Shown one piece after another: positions 33,471 through 45,475 of a DNA stretch of 64,000 bases (within the stretch, counting starts at the first letter, position 1; each line of letters begins with the position of its first letter). Position numbers and translations under genes: made by a program. The notes beneath the pieces are model-generated. The model was not told the origin of the DNA. It worked only from the letters and a program-made list of their open reading frames with translations, and made no database searches. This stretch comes from Tetracladium setigerum. Taxonomy: Eukaryota; Ascomycota; Leotiomycetes; Helotiales. The stretch spans positions 558,001 to 622,000 of the forward strand of contig PZJY01000004.1 of the NCBI GenBank assembly GCA_031472005.1, written 5' to 3'.

Positions 33471-34872
33471 ATGATGCCCAAATGTCTTGCCTGTGGCAAA
33501 AAATACAACAGACAGGGAGAACTCAACGAGCACATTTTGGCAAATAAGAGAGACCCTGCTCATGCTCCACATGCTGACAAGCTCTTACGTTGCACGTGGT
33601 GCAGGACGGAGTTCAAGAAACCCCAAGCACGGTTGAAGCATGAACCGACATGTAGCCGTACGAATTCCAACAATAGTAGGTAGTCATACTATAGTGCTTA
33701 CAGGTCGTCTTTACTAAGGGTTTTCAGATCTCAAATCGGGCTTTAACTCTGCAACGGTATCTAGGAAGCGCAACAATAAGCTACCTCAGAGCAGCCTATT
33801 GACCACATCCTCCTCCAAACGTCTTGATGTTACTTCCATTTGTCCCAGAGTGTCATATTCACCGTCTCCACCTCAGGTTCTATTGGTTTCTGAGAGTCTG
33901 TTCCATAATATCAAGGTATATTTCGAAAACTCTTGTCGAAATATCGATAACCATGGGACCGTCCGCGCCCCAGATGGCACCGAGTTACTTTATGACCTAT
34001 GTAACGATTTCGACTCGTACTGCTTTACCGCTACCATGCTCATACAAAAGAGCTTGTACGTCGAGTTTCGCCGCGCACTTACCAAAGCCTCTGCTCTTGT
34101 CGAACGAATCCTTCTAGCCGAGCATCCTCGAAGCTTAGCCTGCTTTCTCGAAGTGTTCATCCACCTCATACAAACCAAGCTCCCTGAGGTAACTTCCCTT
34201 CTTCGTGACTTCATCAAAGGAATGTCCGCCAAAGTCACCAGGAAGGGGCATCCTTGGGGTGAAATATATCGGCTTCTTGGTGAACTTGACTCGGAATCTC
34301 TTGACCAGGCTATGGCACAAATTTGGAAATGCACTACAGATATTTTTGCTAGCGAACTCGGAATGTTCAATCCATTCGCTGTGTCTGTTCGTCTCGACTA
34401 CATAAAGCGTGTGTACGGGAGTACAAACTACCGTGAAGAAGAACGGCATCTTCGAGGTCTCCTTGCTCAATTCGAAGGTGTTCCTCAACACACGACCCCG
34501 CGGGTGATGCTCAATTTGGCGCATACTTTGAACAGACTAGGACGCTATTGCGAAGCTGAGGAGATGGTGCTGAAAGTCCTTGGGCTCCTTCAAAAGTATG
34601 AGATGTATGCTGGAAGCATTGTCGAGAAGACGATAGAATCTCTGAAAATCGTTTCTCGGAGTCAATTTCACCTAGGGCAGATTCTGGAAGCTGAGCAGAC
34701 TATGCGAGAAGCGATAGGAATGATTGTAGGCAAGTGGGGAAAACAACATCCCTGGGTCCCTGAATTCAAGAATGTTCTGGAGGACTGGCTTCGAGGTTGG
34801 GGCCGGGATGAGGATGCCAACATACTTCGGAGAGAAATAGAAGAATCGATGGGGAGGATGACGAGCAGGTAG
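33471..34872 (+). CDS. C2H2 zinc-finger plus TPR-like protein
   Basis: Exons 33471-33675 and 33728-34872 give 449 residues. The N-terminal exon carries two zinc-finger-like motifs: CLACGKKYNRQGELNEHIL and CTWCRTEFKKPQARLKHEP followed by Cys. The second exon opens with a basic Ser-rich linker (NLKSGFNSATVSRKRNNK) and LPQSSLLTTSSSKR. It continues into helical repeats of TPR type, best near the end: TPRVMLNLAHTLNRLGRYCE, then AEEMVLKVLGLLQKYE and RSQFHLGQILEAEQTMREAI. Intron phase and linker residues match the gene at 16958, but the N-terminal modules are unrelated. I infer a nuclear protein that binds DNA or RNA through the fingers and partners through the TPRs. Expressed function is unknown. 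Confidence 0.7.
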
Positions 34873-35282
34873 ACGGGGTACAAGGCTTGCTTTGTTGAGA
34901 CGATATTGGAAGAAGCTGAAATATATATGCACCCTGCCGGAAGGAATTGATTCAATAAACACTGGTCCTCATAGGTGTTGTTGCAAATTTGTATTTACTT
35001 TGTGTCGTTACATTCAGGTAACCGAGTAATGCTGAAGATAGGCGTGCCCCGAAATGTGTTCCTTTATGAACATTGTTCTTTTCCTCCGCCTCCTCCGAGA
35101 TCCAATGAAAGACTGCCAATTTTATCACTGAGATTAATTAAGCAGAATGCAATTCTTCAGCTCTGTGTCTGTATATCGGACAGGAAGCTGAAACGTGGGA
35201 ATCATTGTATGTTCATATTCTGTGGAGTTGAATCCGGATATTACGTTAGTGTTGTAATGGTTTCTATTTGGTTGTAATGTCC
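34873..35282. other. convergent intergenic region
   Basis: Nothing recognisable between the two 3' ends. Confidence 0.4.
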
Positions 35283-36661
35283 TCACATATTCCTTGTCGA
35301 CCGCCAAACAAGATCTTGACAATCGTCTTCTTCATCATATCTGATGTCCTCGTCTACTTCAATACGGCCAGGGATCTTGGGTGGTGTGCTTTGCACCAAG
35401 AGCGTCCTACACATTTGAGCAGGCTTCAATGATCTAACAGTGAGACTTTGGCCACCAACGGGGCCATCATATTTTACACTAAGTGGAATTTCAGGCGTCC
35501 CCGAGTCCAAAGGCTCTGCATCCGTCTCGGACTTTGGTTTCGGAGTCTGCTTCTGGTGCTTCTCGGCAGTCTCCTTCACTTCCTGAGTCGTCGATTAATC
35601 CCTGCGATCTCAACGCTACAGTCACCGTCTCGAAGAAACTGGTGTGCCGCATGCTCGCACATGCTTTGACACAATTCGAGGCCAGCATCCAACTCGTCGT
35701 ATATACTGGTTGGAGTAGAGCTCGCACCATGTCCAATTCCAGAGCGTTTCCAGCCATTTGACCTGAGATTTCCAGGGATTTGAGGAAGGCTAGTTCCACC
35801 ATTGGTCGGAGGAGCGTTATTTTGAGCTGCTGGTGGTTCCATTCGCCGCGTGCTGATATATTGCAGTTTAGGGTGTTCTATATCGTCATCTCCATCTACT
35901 TTTAGGGCATCCTTCCGTAAGTCCACTGCAGGAGCGCTTCCGCCTGTGAAGCTTGTCACTAGTTTATTGTCCAAGGTAGGAGGGCCATTGGGTTTAGAGT
36001 CCTCTTCGTCACTGCTGCCGGTTTCCAGGTCTGCCATCCTCTTCATATCAGCCATCCTTGCTGCCATTTTCCCCTTCCTCATACCATTCCGACAGGAACT
36101 AATATATCTGACAAGTTCTTCGAATGCATGCTGTACCTCTGAGTCATAGTAGACAATGATCATCGATCGTGTCCGATACTTTGGTCCTTGAGAGTTGTTT
36201 GAAGCGACCGAAGCCGTCTTCCGCTTGCGAGCAAGAGGCGGCAAGATTGGCTTAACGAGAGCGTCGCCGGCGATCTGATTCGAGGTGCGCCTCTGCGATG
36301 CTGCTGCTGGTCCAGGTGATGAGCTATGGCTTATGAGCGGAGGGAATACTGCGGCTTTTGTGGGATTCCACAGGGGCGGCCCTTCGGATGCAGATAACAC
36401 AGGCGATTCTAAACGTCGTTTTTTGTTTGGAGGTAGTTCAGATGAGACTTGTAGTTCGACACCTTCCTGTTTCGGGCTCTTTGTGCTGTCGTTTGGTCGA
36501 AGAGACTCCGTGGAGCCTTTGTTCTTCAACGACGGTACTGGGGTTCGATAATCGCCTATGTGAGCCAATTCGATTTGTCGCGAAGAGATCTTTCCGTTGA
36601 GATTGTCGAGGAGAGTATGCCACTCAGGTACCGAGGTAATGAGAGTGTCTAATGCTTCCAT
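35283..36661 (-). pseudogene. unknown nuclear-looking protein, one apparent frameshift near the C-terminus
   Basis: The minus-strand ATG at 36661 opens MEALDTLITSVPEWHTLLDN. The first 361 codons include nuclear-signal-like ELPPNKKRRLESP and LARKRKTASV, a helical segment (HAFEELVRYISSCRNGMRKG), and then SIYDELDAGLELCQSMCEHA. The frame stops at 35576 after NRRLRK, but a neighbouring frame continues at once with VKETAEKHQKQTPKPKSETD and runs 98 codons to 35283 (IRYDEEDDCQDLVWRSTRNM). One missing base at AGGAAG/TGAAGG would unite them. I recognise no family. The acidic tail and basic patches suggest a chromatin or nuclear role, but this is a guess. Confidence 0.6.
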
Positions 36662-37606
36662 TTTGAGGTCTCAATAGTAGATAGCAGAAAGTGATAACGC
36701 ACAAGTCGACGTGCTGCCGCGCTTGGAGACGCTGGCTATACTGTTGTCACGTACTGTTGTATCGCTCCGGTTGCGAGATTTGAAGGCGAAATTCAAATGA
36801 CAACATCATGAACGGGAGATGCTCAGAACCGTGAGTTGGGTTGATTTTCGGGAAGAGTGATGATGGGTACAAAACTAAATGCAGAAAAGCAAAGAGGTGA
36901 GGACTTTGAATATATTTGAACAAAGTAGTCGGATTTGGTTGATCTGGCCAAGCGCTGACTGAACCAAGGTATGTTTGACTGCGCAACGTACGAGGCGGAA
37001 ACTAGTGCACTTTCAATAAGCCTACCTTCCATGTTGGTGCGCCGCTATGTTCACCAGCTCCTCTGGGTGCAGCCTTGTTTGTATCACCTAAAAGGTCTGA
37101 ACTTTTCGCAGCCCGGACTTTACCTGGGTGGTAGAGCTAACATCTGCCACAATATCGGTTAGCGCGCTCATACCCCTGTGGACATCTCCTCCAGTGTTCT
37201 ATTTTCATAGGATATTAACAGAGCTTCGAAAAGATAGGTATCAATGGATATTCTTTCGACATGCCTTCCTATATCAACCATTTCTTAGAGAGGCATACTT
37301 CTGATATCTTTGGGTGGCTTCTCGCTTGCCTGTGTTGCATTGAGTACATCTTTGTGGACCTGTCTTTTCGCTAGTAGGAGTAGATTGAGTTGTGATAATA
37401 CTCGAGGTTGACGTTCAACAAGAAGAGACTTAATGTCCAATTTTAACTATGTTTTCCTTAACACCACGCCTTTGATAAGCCACGACGTAGCAGGAAAAGG
37501 GGATGAAATTGTAAAGAAATGAGTAAAAGTGAAGTTGTGTGATATCAAGTCACTCTTACCGCCTAGCTCTCGAGAAGATAAAGGCGAAGAGCAGATCAAA
37601 ATTCTA
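36662..37606. other. intergenic, nothing recognised
   Basis: Only short frames are present. No support for a gene. Confidence 0.35.
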
Positions 37607-37750
37607 TTATTTTGCTGCAGCGCGCCGGTAGCCGCGTCCCAGATCCGTACCGTCTTTGTCGCTCGACACCGACACTAGTAGCTTCGAGTTGTGCGAGAAG
37701 GCTACCATGTTGAGCCAGTCGCTGTGCCCCTCGAAACAGTTCAACGCGGC
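37607..37750 (-). pseudogene. solitary WD40-repeat relic
   Basis: The minus strand reads NCFEGHSDWLNMVAFSHNSK, then LLVSVSSDK, and after a one-base shift in an AAA run it reads KTVRIWDAATGALQ. This is one complete WD40 blade (GH..W, WD) of the regular type found in fungal NACHT-WD40 proteins. Nothing else of such a gene is visible on either side. The piece is more GC-rich than its surroundings. I read it as a leftover of a deleted or moved WD40 gene. Confidence 0.65.
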
Positions 37751-38213
37751 TTGGTTGTGAATTGAGGGGCATGATATGCAGCTTGCTCTGTGGTACAAGA
37801 GAGTTAGAAGAAGTCTCAATAACAGCATGAGTTGTCGCCCTTCAGCCTCACTTCCTGGGCAAGCGTAGTTGGAGACAGGAATGGCAATGCATACGAAGGA
37901 CAGCTTGATGGCGATAAAACAGATAGCCCCTTGTCCAATGTTGGCACCTGCCTGCCAAGCTGGTATGCGGCGTAATCAATAGCACAAAAACTTGAAGGTT
38001 GGACAGGAGCTTTCTATACGCCAGCCCACCAGCGAGCTAAATACAAGGCGACTCGCATTATGTGAAGAGCGAAAGAAACATCGCCAATTGTGGTCGTTCA
38101 AATAACGACTCTCTTGATATGAAACTCCTATGTTGCCCGAGAAATATAAAGAGCTCTATAGCTGACTAGCAATCTCCCTATACTTTTTGCTACATCACGC
38201 AGCAACATCAGCC
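37751..38213. other. intergenic, nothing recognised
   Basis: No further WD40 or other coding signal was found. Confidence 0.35.
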
Positions 38214-40061
38214 TCAACTCACTATACAGCTTCCTTTATCATCTTCTCCAGGAGGGTCAACCACCGCTCCACTGTCCACAAGCACAAGCTCATCAACTCT
38301 GTCTAGCGCAAATTCGACCCGCCGCCAAGTCTTCAAGCTCCCCGTACTTGGCTCGAGTTCTAAAACCCGAGCTCCTCGGTGAAATCGCTCTTTGCCATAC
38401 GAACAATATCCCCCGAACCCAGTGCAACCTGTATGACATAGCCAAGGGCCAACCTGGGGAGTTTCATCGCCATCCTGCTGCGTTTGTTGTGGCAGCAGAG
38501 CGCAAAAATTATTTACGTGATCATGCCCGCAGAATAATCCTGATATACGTTCGTTGACTAAAGTTTGGTAGAAACCCGAATTGGATCTAGGGCCCTCAGT
38601 CGGTTCCCTCCGGTGGCCTTTGTATATGCGAAGACCACGATATCCGAACTCGGGAAGAGGGATGTGTTGGAAAACCATAGCCAGATGAGAGGGGTGGTTG
38701 CTATCCTCCTCCTCACGCGTCCTTCGTAGCGCTTGGGAAGTCCTTGTAAACCAGTCAATTTGGCTTTGCTTGATAGGGTCATAGTCGGGGCGTATTATGC
38801 TCGGTATTTGACCGTGCGAATCCAGGAAATATAAAGTCGATAACGGGAGCTGTGACGGGGCGGAGGCGAGAGGCAGGACCTGGAGGTAGAAATTGCCTAA
38901 CCCGTCGATCTCTTCTGGGCCTGACTCGCAGAGGCTGAATGGCAGATTCTGAAGTATTGACATTTGTTCCATGCCTGTAATCTGGTCAGTAAGAATAGAC
39001 ACCTATTATTCCTAATTGTGTTAATTACTTTGCAACCAAAGCAATCTATAGTGTTTGCGAGAGTGTGACAATGTCAAATGTGTTGTCGATCGCTGGCTCT
39101 GTGGATTGGCGGCGTATAAAAGAAGCTACTTACGTGATAATGCGTACGGGCCCTCACTATCATGATTGCCAAAGACGGCTACCCATGGGATTGAACGCTT
39201 AATCATAGGAAAAACCACCTTAAAAAGAGCAGACTGAGTGTCGCGGATGTCGTGGTGCACTTGATCTCCGGTAAGAACTACAAGGTCTGGTTTCTCCACA
39301 TCCAAGATCTTTCCAATAAAGCCCACCGTCAGGGGGTCAGCATCGCGCTTTGGCAGGTCCTTCCCATCAGCATCAATAGCATCTTCGCATACCCCGACAC
39401 CAGTGCGCATGTGTGTGTCAGAGATCAGGAGAATCTTGAATTTGCCATCCGCCCCGACTCTTAATGCTGGCTGATCTGGTCTCGTTTTGGCCCTGCCATG
39501 GCGGACGCTTAGTCTTGCAACCGGTAACTCTGGCTGAGCTTTAAGTTGTAATGGTGATTCCATAAGAACCTGCTGTGGTCGTGGGTCAACGGCATCCACA
39601 CCAAAGAGAACGTCCACCTCGGTCACAGCCTGATTAATCGCGCCAGAGAATTTGCTTTTCAGCACCCAGATTCCACCAGGTTGACCCTCCCAAGGATAAC
39701 CTGAGCTAGAGCTAGGAGGCAGCTCGCTGACTATGATATTCGTAACCACCAGATCCTCAGCTGCAAGGTCTTCCTCATTCGCTAGCTTTATATACAGCCA
39801 TGCCCTCTGCTGAGATGTATGTAGGTAAAGCTCTTTCTCTATGCGACGCCATGTTCGTGGGTCCAGTTCGCAGCTGGATGGAGGAACTGTCGGGGAGAAG
39901 ATGCACACGGCGAGATCCGTGACAACTGGGTGAGCAACAATGGTCGCAGTATGGGGAGCGGACGACGTCGGCGTCTTCGAGGGAAAAACTCCAAAAGATT
40001 CAAGAACACGAAGCATTGCGGCCAGTATAACTACTACTGAGGCAAGTCTCAACGCAGACAT
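38214..40061 (-). CDS. DCR2-type metallophosphoesterase
   Basis: Minus-strand exons 40061-39134 and 38974-38214 give 562 residues. A hydrophobic signal-anchor (LASVVVILAAMLRVL) is followed by a family-specific N-terminal domain. The calcineurin-like phosphoesterase core then shows its metal-binding motifs in order: ILLISDTHM, VVLTGDQVHHD, VAVFGNHDSEG (near residue 300) and FCGHDHVNNF. A late conserved segment reads HTGCTGFGGYCSYGKERFHR. Yeast Dcr2 is a phosphatase linked to start of the cell cycle and to the unfolded-protein response. The splice choice joins ALSR to MEQMSILQNLPFSL, as in the family. The enzyme is probably in the secretory pathway or vacuole. Confidence 0.88.
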
Positions 40062-40879
40062 CTGTCGTTATTTTTGTCGTGGTCGTGGCGAAACGCGACG
40101 TTGCCCACATTGCACGTGATTACAGACTAACCCTCATCTGTAACTAGCTTGTACCGCATCATTGACAGACTTGAAAAGTTACGTCACCCGTCGCTGATGC
40201 ATCCTATGGGGTTGCATGTTGGGAAGTGCGGTGTATCGTATGGCATTGCCATGGTGCGAAACAGCGTGGAGGTTTGACCATTGAACGAAGGCTTTTACTG
40301 CAGTGCGAGCATTGAAAAATATTGCTCTCCCTTTACATTTCATTGTGCGCCCAAATTCCAGTGTGTTAGATTTATAACTATGTAAATTAGGCGTACTTCA
40401 TGTTGTTCGAGGGCAATCGCAATGATGCACTTCAATCGAAGACTACTAATCAAGAACCTTAAGCAGAATTTCCTTGATCAAACCAAAAACAACATAGCAC
40501 AGCAATGACCAAGCCCAAGAATTCCCAAGAAATCCAAACCGCATGGAGCTTAACATTTTCAGCCTGGTTTCTGCCCAAGACCATTCCGGGTGCTTGTCTG
40601 ACGACGAATTCGAAGGCGACATCTCTTTCGAATCATCATAAGCTGCCTCATCTCGAACAGCTCTTGATATGGCGCTCTCTTTACAGCAGACCTCCAAGGC
40701 GGCGATGGGCAGAGGAATTAGCACCTACGAATATGCTTCGCAATAGGTTGAGGATTAAGAAGTCCCCTGATGTCCGCGAACTCGGGATGGCGGACCAAAG
40801 AAGGAAGGACACTAGTTAAGTGATCTGGTTTAAAGTAAGTAGATTTGCTTGCGATTCTAGCTAAATTGTCATCCTTTCT
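40062..40879. other. intergenic, nothing firmly recognised
   Basis: A minus-strand frame at 40446-40724 ends with a hydrophobic segment (WSLLCYVVFGLIKEIL), but it has no other support. I leave it uncalled. Confidence 0.35.
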
Positions 40880-42862
40880 CCCCGAGGGCTTGGATTTTTG
40901 TGACGCCTCCTATGCCTAGAGCAGCGCCTGAGCCACATTCGACAAGTTTGTTACCACACAGAAGCAGAATCTGGTCTGCTGACTTAACCGCGTCCACTCG
41001 ATGACTGGGAGAAGGATGAGAAATTGCCGAGACTAAGACTGAGAAGGCTCACCCTAATAACAACACAGTTCTGGGGTGAAAGGCCGCCCTCAGCAATTCT
41101 TGTAGATGTGCGTCTGTCTCCCCTTTAATGGCAGTGATAGCCCCGTCAATAACTAAAATCCGGGGATTTTGGAGGAGTAGTCTTGCTAGAGCAAGGCGTC
41201 TCCTCTCGTTCCCATTTAAACCACCTCCTTTATGACCCATTGGAGCATTATAGTTGCCGGAGATTTTTATTATAGTATCATGTATATTGACTGTCTGGCA
41301 GGCTGCTTCCACGGCCGCACGTTCGAATATTTTCCGAATCTCGCAAACCGTACTTAAGGCTCCGCATGATCGTCTCGCCCAAAAGGCTGCAATTTGCGCG
41401 GAATGAAGCCAATTTTGTAACGCTGCAAGCAAACGGAGTATTCTCGAACATCAACTCCGCCAATTCTGACTATGCCATTTTGTGCTTCGGCGATGCGAAT
41501 AAAGAAGGCGTCCCATAGTTGGTGTCTCGTGATCGGGAAGACCAAGAATAGCAGTAATAGTCTTTTCTGGGCACCGGAAGGTTAGAGACTTGAGTGACCC
41601 GGCTTTCATTGACTCGAGTCTATGCCGGCTGCTTCAATGGTATTACTTGGGTTTGTAAGGTTTCCTATGCTGGCTTTCTCCTTCAATTGGCGGAACACGC
41701 GTTCGGTGTCCACTAGTCCGTCAAGGAATTCCTGTACCGAAGCTTCTAACGAATTCAGAGTTTGTTGTAGCTGATTCATATACGTGTAAAGGAGTAGGAA
41801 TTGCTGCCTGGTACTCTGTTCATGTTTTATCTGCCAGATTGTAAATGCAGACATGACCAGGAATACTATCCGAAATACTGCATTTGGGAGAGTACTCTGA
41901 CATATCAGGGCAGTGGAAGTTTTTTGCTTTTGGTGTTGGTAATTGTCTAGCGCAGTGATGAAACGGTTAAACTCTCTCTCATTACCATTTTACTGGACTA
42001 TTTCAAGGATAGTATGAAGCATCTGCTTCCTAAGGACACAATTAGGAAAGCGAATGCATGTATCGTTCCAGAAAATAACATACGAAACGGCATCTTTCTC
42101 TCGTTTTGCTTCCACCACTGCTCTTTTCAGACGTAAAGAGCGTTGACCGTTGCGGGCCACGCAATAAATATACAAAAGACTTATTGCGGCACTTGATATG
42201 CCGTAGGCTATACCAAGAAATACACAAACGAATACTGCCGTCATGATTAGGTCAAAGACTATAGCGATCCAGACGAAAAGAACCTGCTCAAGACGTTTGT
42301 TAAGAGATCCGCCTTTGTTGAAATCAGAGAGCGAGCCGCCGGTAGCCCATGTGTCGTGTTTTTCTGGACAACCCAAATATTTCGCCAAGATCTTCTCAGA
42401 TATCACCTTCTGGGATCGCAAGGCAACTTCAAGCCAACGCCAGGACTGGAGACTCTTGCACAAATAATCCTTAAACAATTCGCCTATAAAGAGTCCAAAC
42501 AAAACAAACCAGATCATGACACCTTGCACCTTCCCATCCAGAAGTTTGACCAATGCCCCAAATAAATACGGAACGAGTAAGTACAGAACGCGGTGGAAAG
42601 AGAATATTCCAAAGCACTGGATAGGTCGATACTGAAGACCACTATCCTTATCAGGCCACACCAGCGGCCATGCGTAACGAAAGTCCTCGAGGTAACTCTT
42701 CCACTCATGTCTCAGATAATTAGAAAAGCTCTCCCATGCAGCTCGCCGGTTTCGAACATGTGACTTCAGACGAGCACGGAGTGTCTGCGAATGCTGTGTG
42801 TCGCCTCCAGCTGATTCAAGCAGTGGTGAACTCTCATAAAACTCATTGTCTAGAGGAGTCAT
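40880..42862 (-). pseudogene. decayed ABC half-transporter (Atm1/HMT1-like)
   Basis: The minus-strand ATG at 42862 opens a membrane domain with several helices (VMIWFVLFGLFIGELF, VLFVWIAIVFDLIMTAVFVC). An in-frame TAA at 41990 interrupts it, and the same frame goes on with NGNEREFNRFITALDNYQHQ to 41606. The ATP-binding part then survives in shifting frames: GIVRIGGVDVREYS, KIGFIPRKLQPFG, TVNIHDTIIKISGNYN and LNGNERRRLALARLLLQNPR, then ILVIDGAITAIKGET and HRVDAVKSADQILLL. The Walker A site reads GLPDHETPT in place of G....GK(S/T). Walker B lacks its catalytic Glu (DG in place of DE), and the signature LSGG is LNGN. I infer loss of function well before the frame breaks seen now. Confidence 0.85.
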
Positions 42863-43480
42863 TTGGGCCTAGAAAATTTTATTAGCAAGCTTGCACCTGC
42901 GTCAGCGAGGGAAGGAGAAATCACAGATTGTAGGATCATTAAGACACAGAATATTGGTGATTTCCAACATTGGGGCGATACTGCGAAGTGATGGCAATGA
43001 TATACAGTGACTGGATAGCGCCAACGCCTTCATGAAGCAAGCCATTGAGAAAGTATGCATAGGAAAAATTGATAGCTCAATCTCTAAACTTCCCCTTAAA
43101 CACTATGCATGCGAAATGTTGGTCAATATGAGAAGCAGTATGCTGCGAATCTAATCGGGAAATTGGAGCAATTACCATGAAAGCTGGATGTGGTAACTTT
43201 GATACCTTTGAAGGAGCACTAACTCGAAGGGGAAATCCAAAATTAGCGCTGATTATTTGGTGTGCGCGCACCCCACAATTGTTAGGTCACGCATGCGAAG
43301 CCGTCTTCCGGCGCGCCTGAGACATTGAAGACAAATTGGTTTTATTCCGTTTCCTTTTTCATCCAAGTGATCGCATGGATGCTCTGTAGATATGGGAGTT
43401 CCCAGTCGGGGTAGTTCGCAAGGAACTGTATAAGAATAGCTGTCATGAATCATTGAGTGAAATCAACATGTCCTGGTGCC
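42863..43480. other. divergent intergenic region
   Basis: This lies between the ABC pseudogene start and the methyltransferase start. Nothing recognisable. Confidence 0.4.
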
Positions 43481-44865
43481 ATGGCATCTTCAGGTACGCT
43501 CGCAGCTTCCCTAGCGCATACTACCAATCCAGCAACTCCAGCAACTCCAGCAACTCCAGAACCCCAAACTTCGTCGCTGCCACTAGGCGGAACTACACCC
43601 AGAAAGTCCCGCTACGATTTTGAGACTTCTTCAGCGGACTTACACTCTACGAATCCACCGTCCTCAAACACCTCGTCACCATTACTGCATCGTACAATTC
43701 CCATTCTCTCATCACCTCCTTCACGTGGGCTGGAAGGTTCTCCTGCTCATCCTTACACTGTCACCACTGCGAATATCTCAACAATTGTCACGACTGCTAC
43801 AACCTGGGAGCAGTCCGAATTTGACGATGACTCTGGGTTTTCGGACATCACTGGCGACCTAACATCACCGGAGCCTGGGTATCTGGAACCCCAGTATTCA
43901 AATTACTTGTTTCCCTGCGATGACGAGGAGCTGTTGGAACGCGAGCCATTAATGCATGAAGCTATCTCGAGACTGCGCAAACGTTATGCAAATCCTGCCC
44001 TGAGGACGGAACACCTTCACTTAGACCCATTTGAAAAGAATCCTCAAAAAGTCATCGAACTCGGTGCTGGAACTTGCCTTTGGGCAAACGATTGTTCGTA
44101 GATCAAGCATCTTTCCAATTGGCAATAGTCCTGCTAATAGTGGCACAGTTGGAGATGCGTTCCCAAGCGCTGAAGTGGAGGCCATTGACATTAATGCGAT
44201 GGCTCTTACTACACACACATTCTCACCGAATGTCAGTCCTGTTGTGGATGATGTCGAGAACGGTTGGATTTTTGAAGAGAGTTCATTAGACTTCATTCGT
44301 GCAGGGAATCTTTTACATTCTATCAAGGACAGACCGCGGCTATTTAGGGAGTGTCGGCGGTGAGTCACCTCTTCTGTGATCGAGATGAAGGACTGACAGA
44401 AAATGTGCAAGTTCTCTGAAACCTCTCGCCCGTGTGGAGGTCGTTGGCTTTCACTATGTGCCGCACGCTGAAGACAACTCAGTTGTGAAAAGCGGTCTTT
44501 TCACATTCTACGAAACCTTTGCCAGAGCCCTGTCAAATTCCAATCTTGACCTTAACGCAATCACCAAAGCCCGCGAAGAGCTCAAATCTGCTGGGTTTAT
44601 CAATGTAAGAGAGAGAGTTTTGAGGATGCCTATGGGTGAATGGATGGATGACCGCGAATTAAAAGAAATTGGCAGTCTATTCGAAGCTGTGGTAAAATCA
44701 GCGATTCCTGACATTGCTGTACGAGCAATAGATGAGGAATTGGATTGGAGCTCGCGCGAGGTAACTGTCCTAGGTGCTACAGCGAGACAAAGCTTTCCTT
44801 CACCAATGTATTTCCCACTGTACATTGTCACAGGTCAAAAACCCAGTATGGTGAAAGGCATTTGA
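43481..44865 (+). CDS. LaeA-like S-adenosylmethionine-dependent methyltransferase
   Basis: Exons 43481-44093, 44149-44359 and 44400-44865 give 429 residues. The first 140 residues are Ser/Thr/Pro-rich, with an ATPATPATP run. The class I methyltransferase fold follows: ALRTEHLHLDPFEKNPQ, then motif I KVIELGAGTCLWANDF, AFPSAEVEAIDIN, the acidic VVDDVENGWIFEESSLDFI, and a late LKPLARVEVVGFHYVPH. This order is that of the large fungal LaeA-like group, best known from LaeA, a regulator of secondary metabolism. The first intron (55 bp) uses the less common donor GTTCGT but has a TGCTAATAG branch and keeps phase. Motif I is GAGTC where relatives have G.GTG, so activity is likely but unproven. Confidence 0.75.
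43525..43560 (+). repeat. 9-bp tandem repeat inside the methyltransferase gene
   Basis: Four copies of CCAGCAACT stand in frame and encode the Ala-Thr-Pro run near residues 15-25 of the methyltransferase. Confidence 0.8.
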
Positions 44866-45147
44866 GACTCGGGGGAAGGGAGATGATATGGCCAATTAGT
44901 GTTGAGATTATGTATTACTTATGATATTGATTTACGCTCAAACCGAGGCAGCTCTCTTCGCAGGCACTGTCTAGGCAGAGGCCACTTAGTGTGTATAGTG
45001 GAGAGTGGAATGCAGTTCCCTTTTGCTTTGGATTTTTTGCCAGCCAGTCACCCATCACCATTATTCTCACGCTTTCCAGCGACGCCTTTGGTTTTAATCC
45101 TCGCTCGAAATCGCATCGGTCCTCGCGTCCGTCTTACAAGCCTTATC

Positions 45148-45475
45148 ATGCTCTCTCTATCTTTCGAGTTTCCATCTCCTGGTCTTGACCCTCACCATTT
45201 CCTTCCTGACTTAGACCCAATCTCGTTATCGTCCTCCCAAGCAATTCCTTCATCCTTTGCACCTCAAACTGCCCAAACAGCCAAGCAGTTTCGCAGGTGT
45301 GCAGCAACAATCTTTAGATGTTGAACTCGCCAACTTACAGCAGTCTCTTCCTACTCGTTCTACTCATCTTATTCAAGATGACTCAAGCGTATATACCTTC
45401 CATTTTCTTACACAGATAGTCGCCCGCTTTGATCGGCTTCCTCTTTGGCACGTCCTCACTCCAGCATCCTGGTAG
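45148..45475 (+). CDS. possible small Ser/Gln-rich protein overlapping the oxygenase 3' end
   Basis: The ATG at 45148 opens MLSLSFEFPSPGLDPHHFLP and DLDPISLSSSQAIPSS. After about 50 codons the coding-like reading moves to the next frame (FAGVQQQSLDVELANLQQSL) near 45295, which would need one base removed or an unseen intron. It ends at 45475, inside the antisense oxygenase exon. Composition is the only support, so it is weakly held. Confidence 0.25.

Noticed and set aside
40446..40724. 92-codon minus-strand frame with a hydrophobic end
   Set aside because: Only the hydrophobic segment supports it; no family, no splice signals. Kept as intergenic.
44899..45147. Upstream extension of the 45148 frame
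   Set aside because: The extension begins in a 3' UTR-like region downstream of the methyltransferase and has no coding character.
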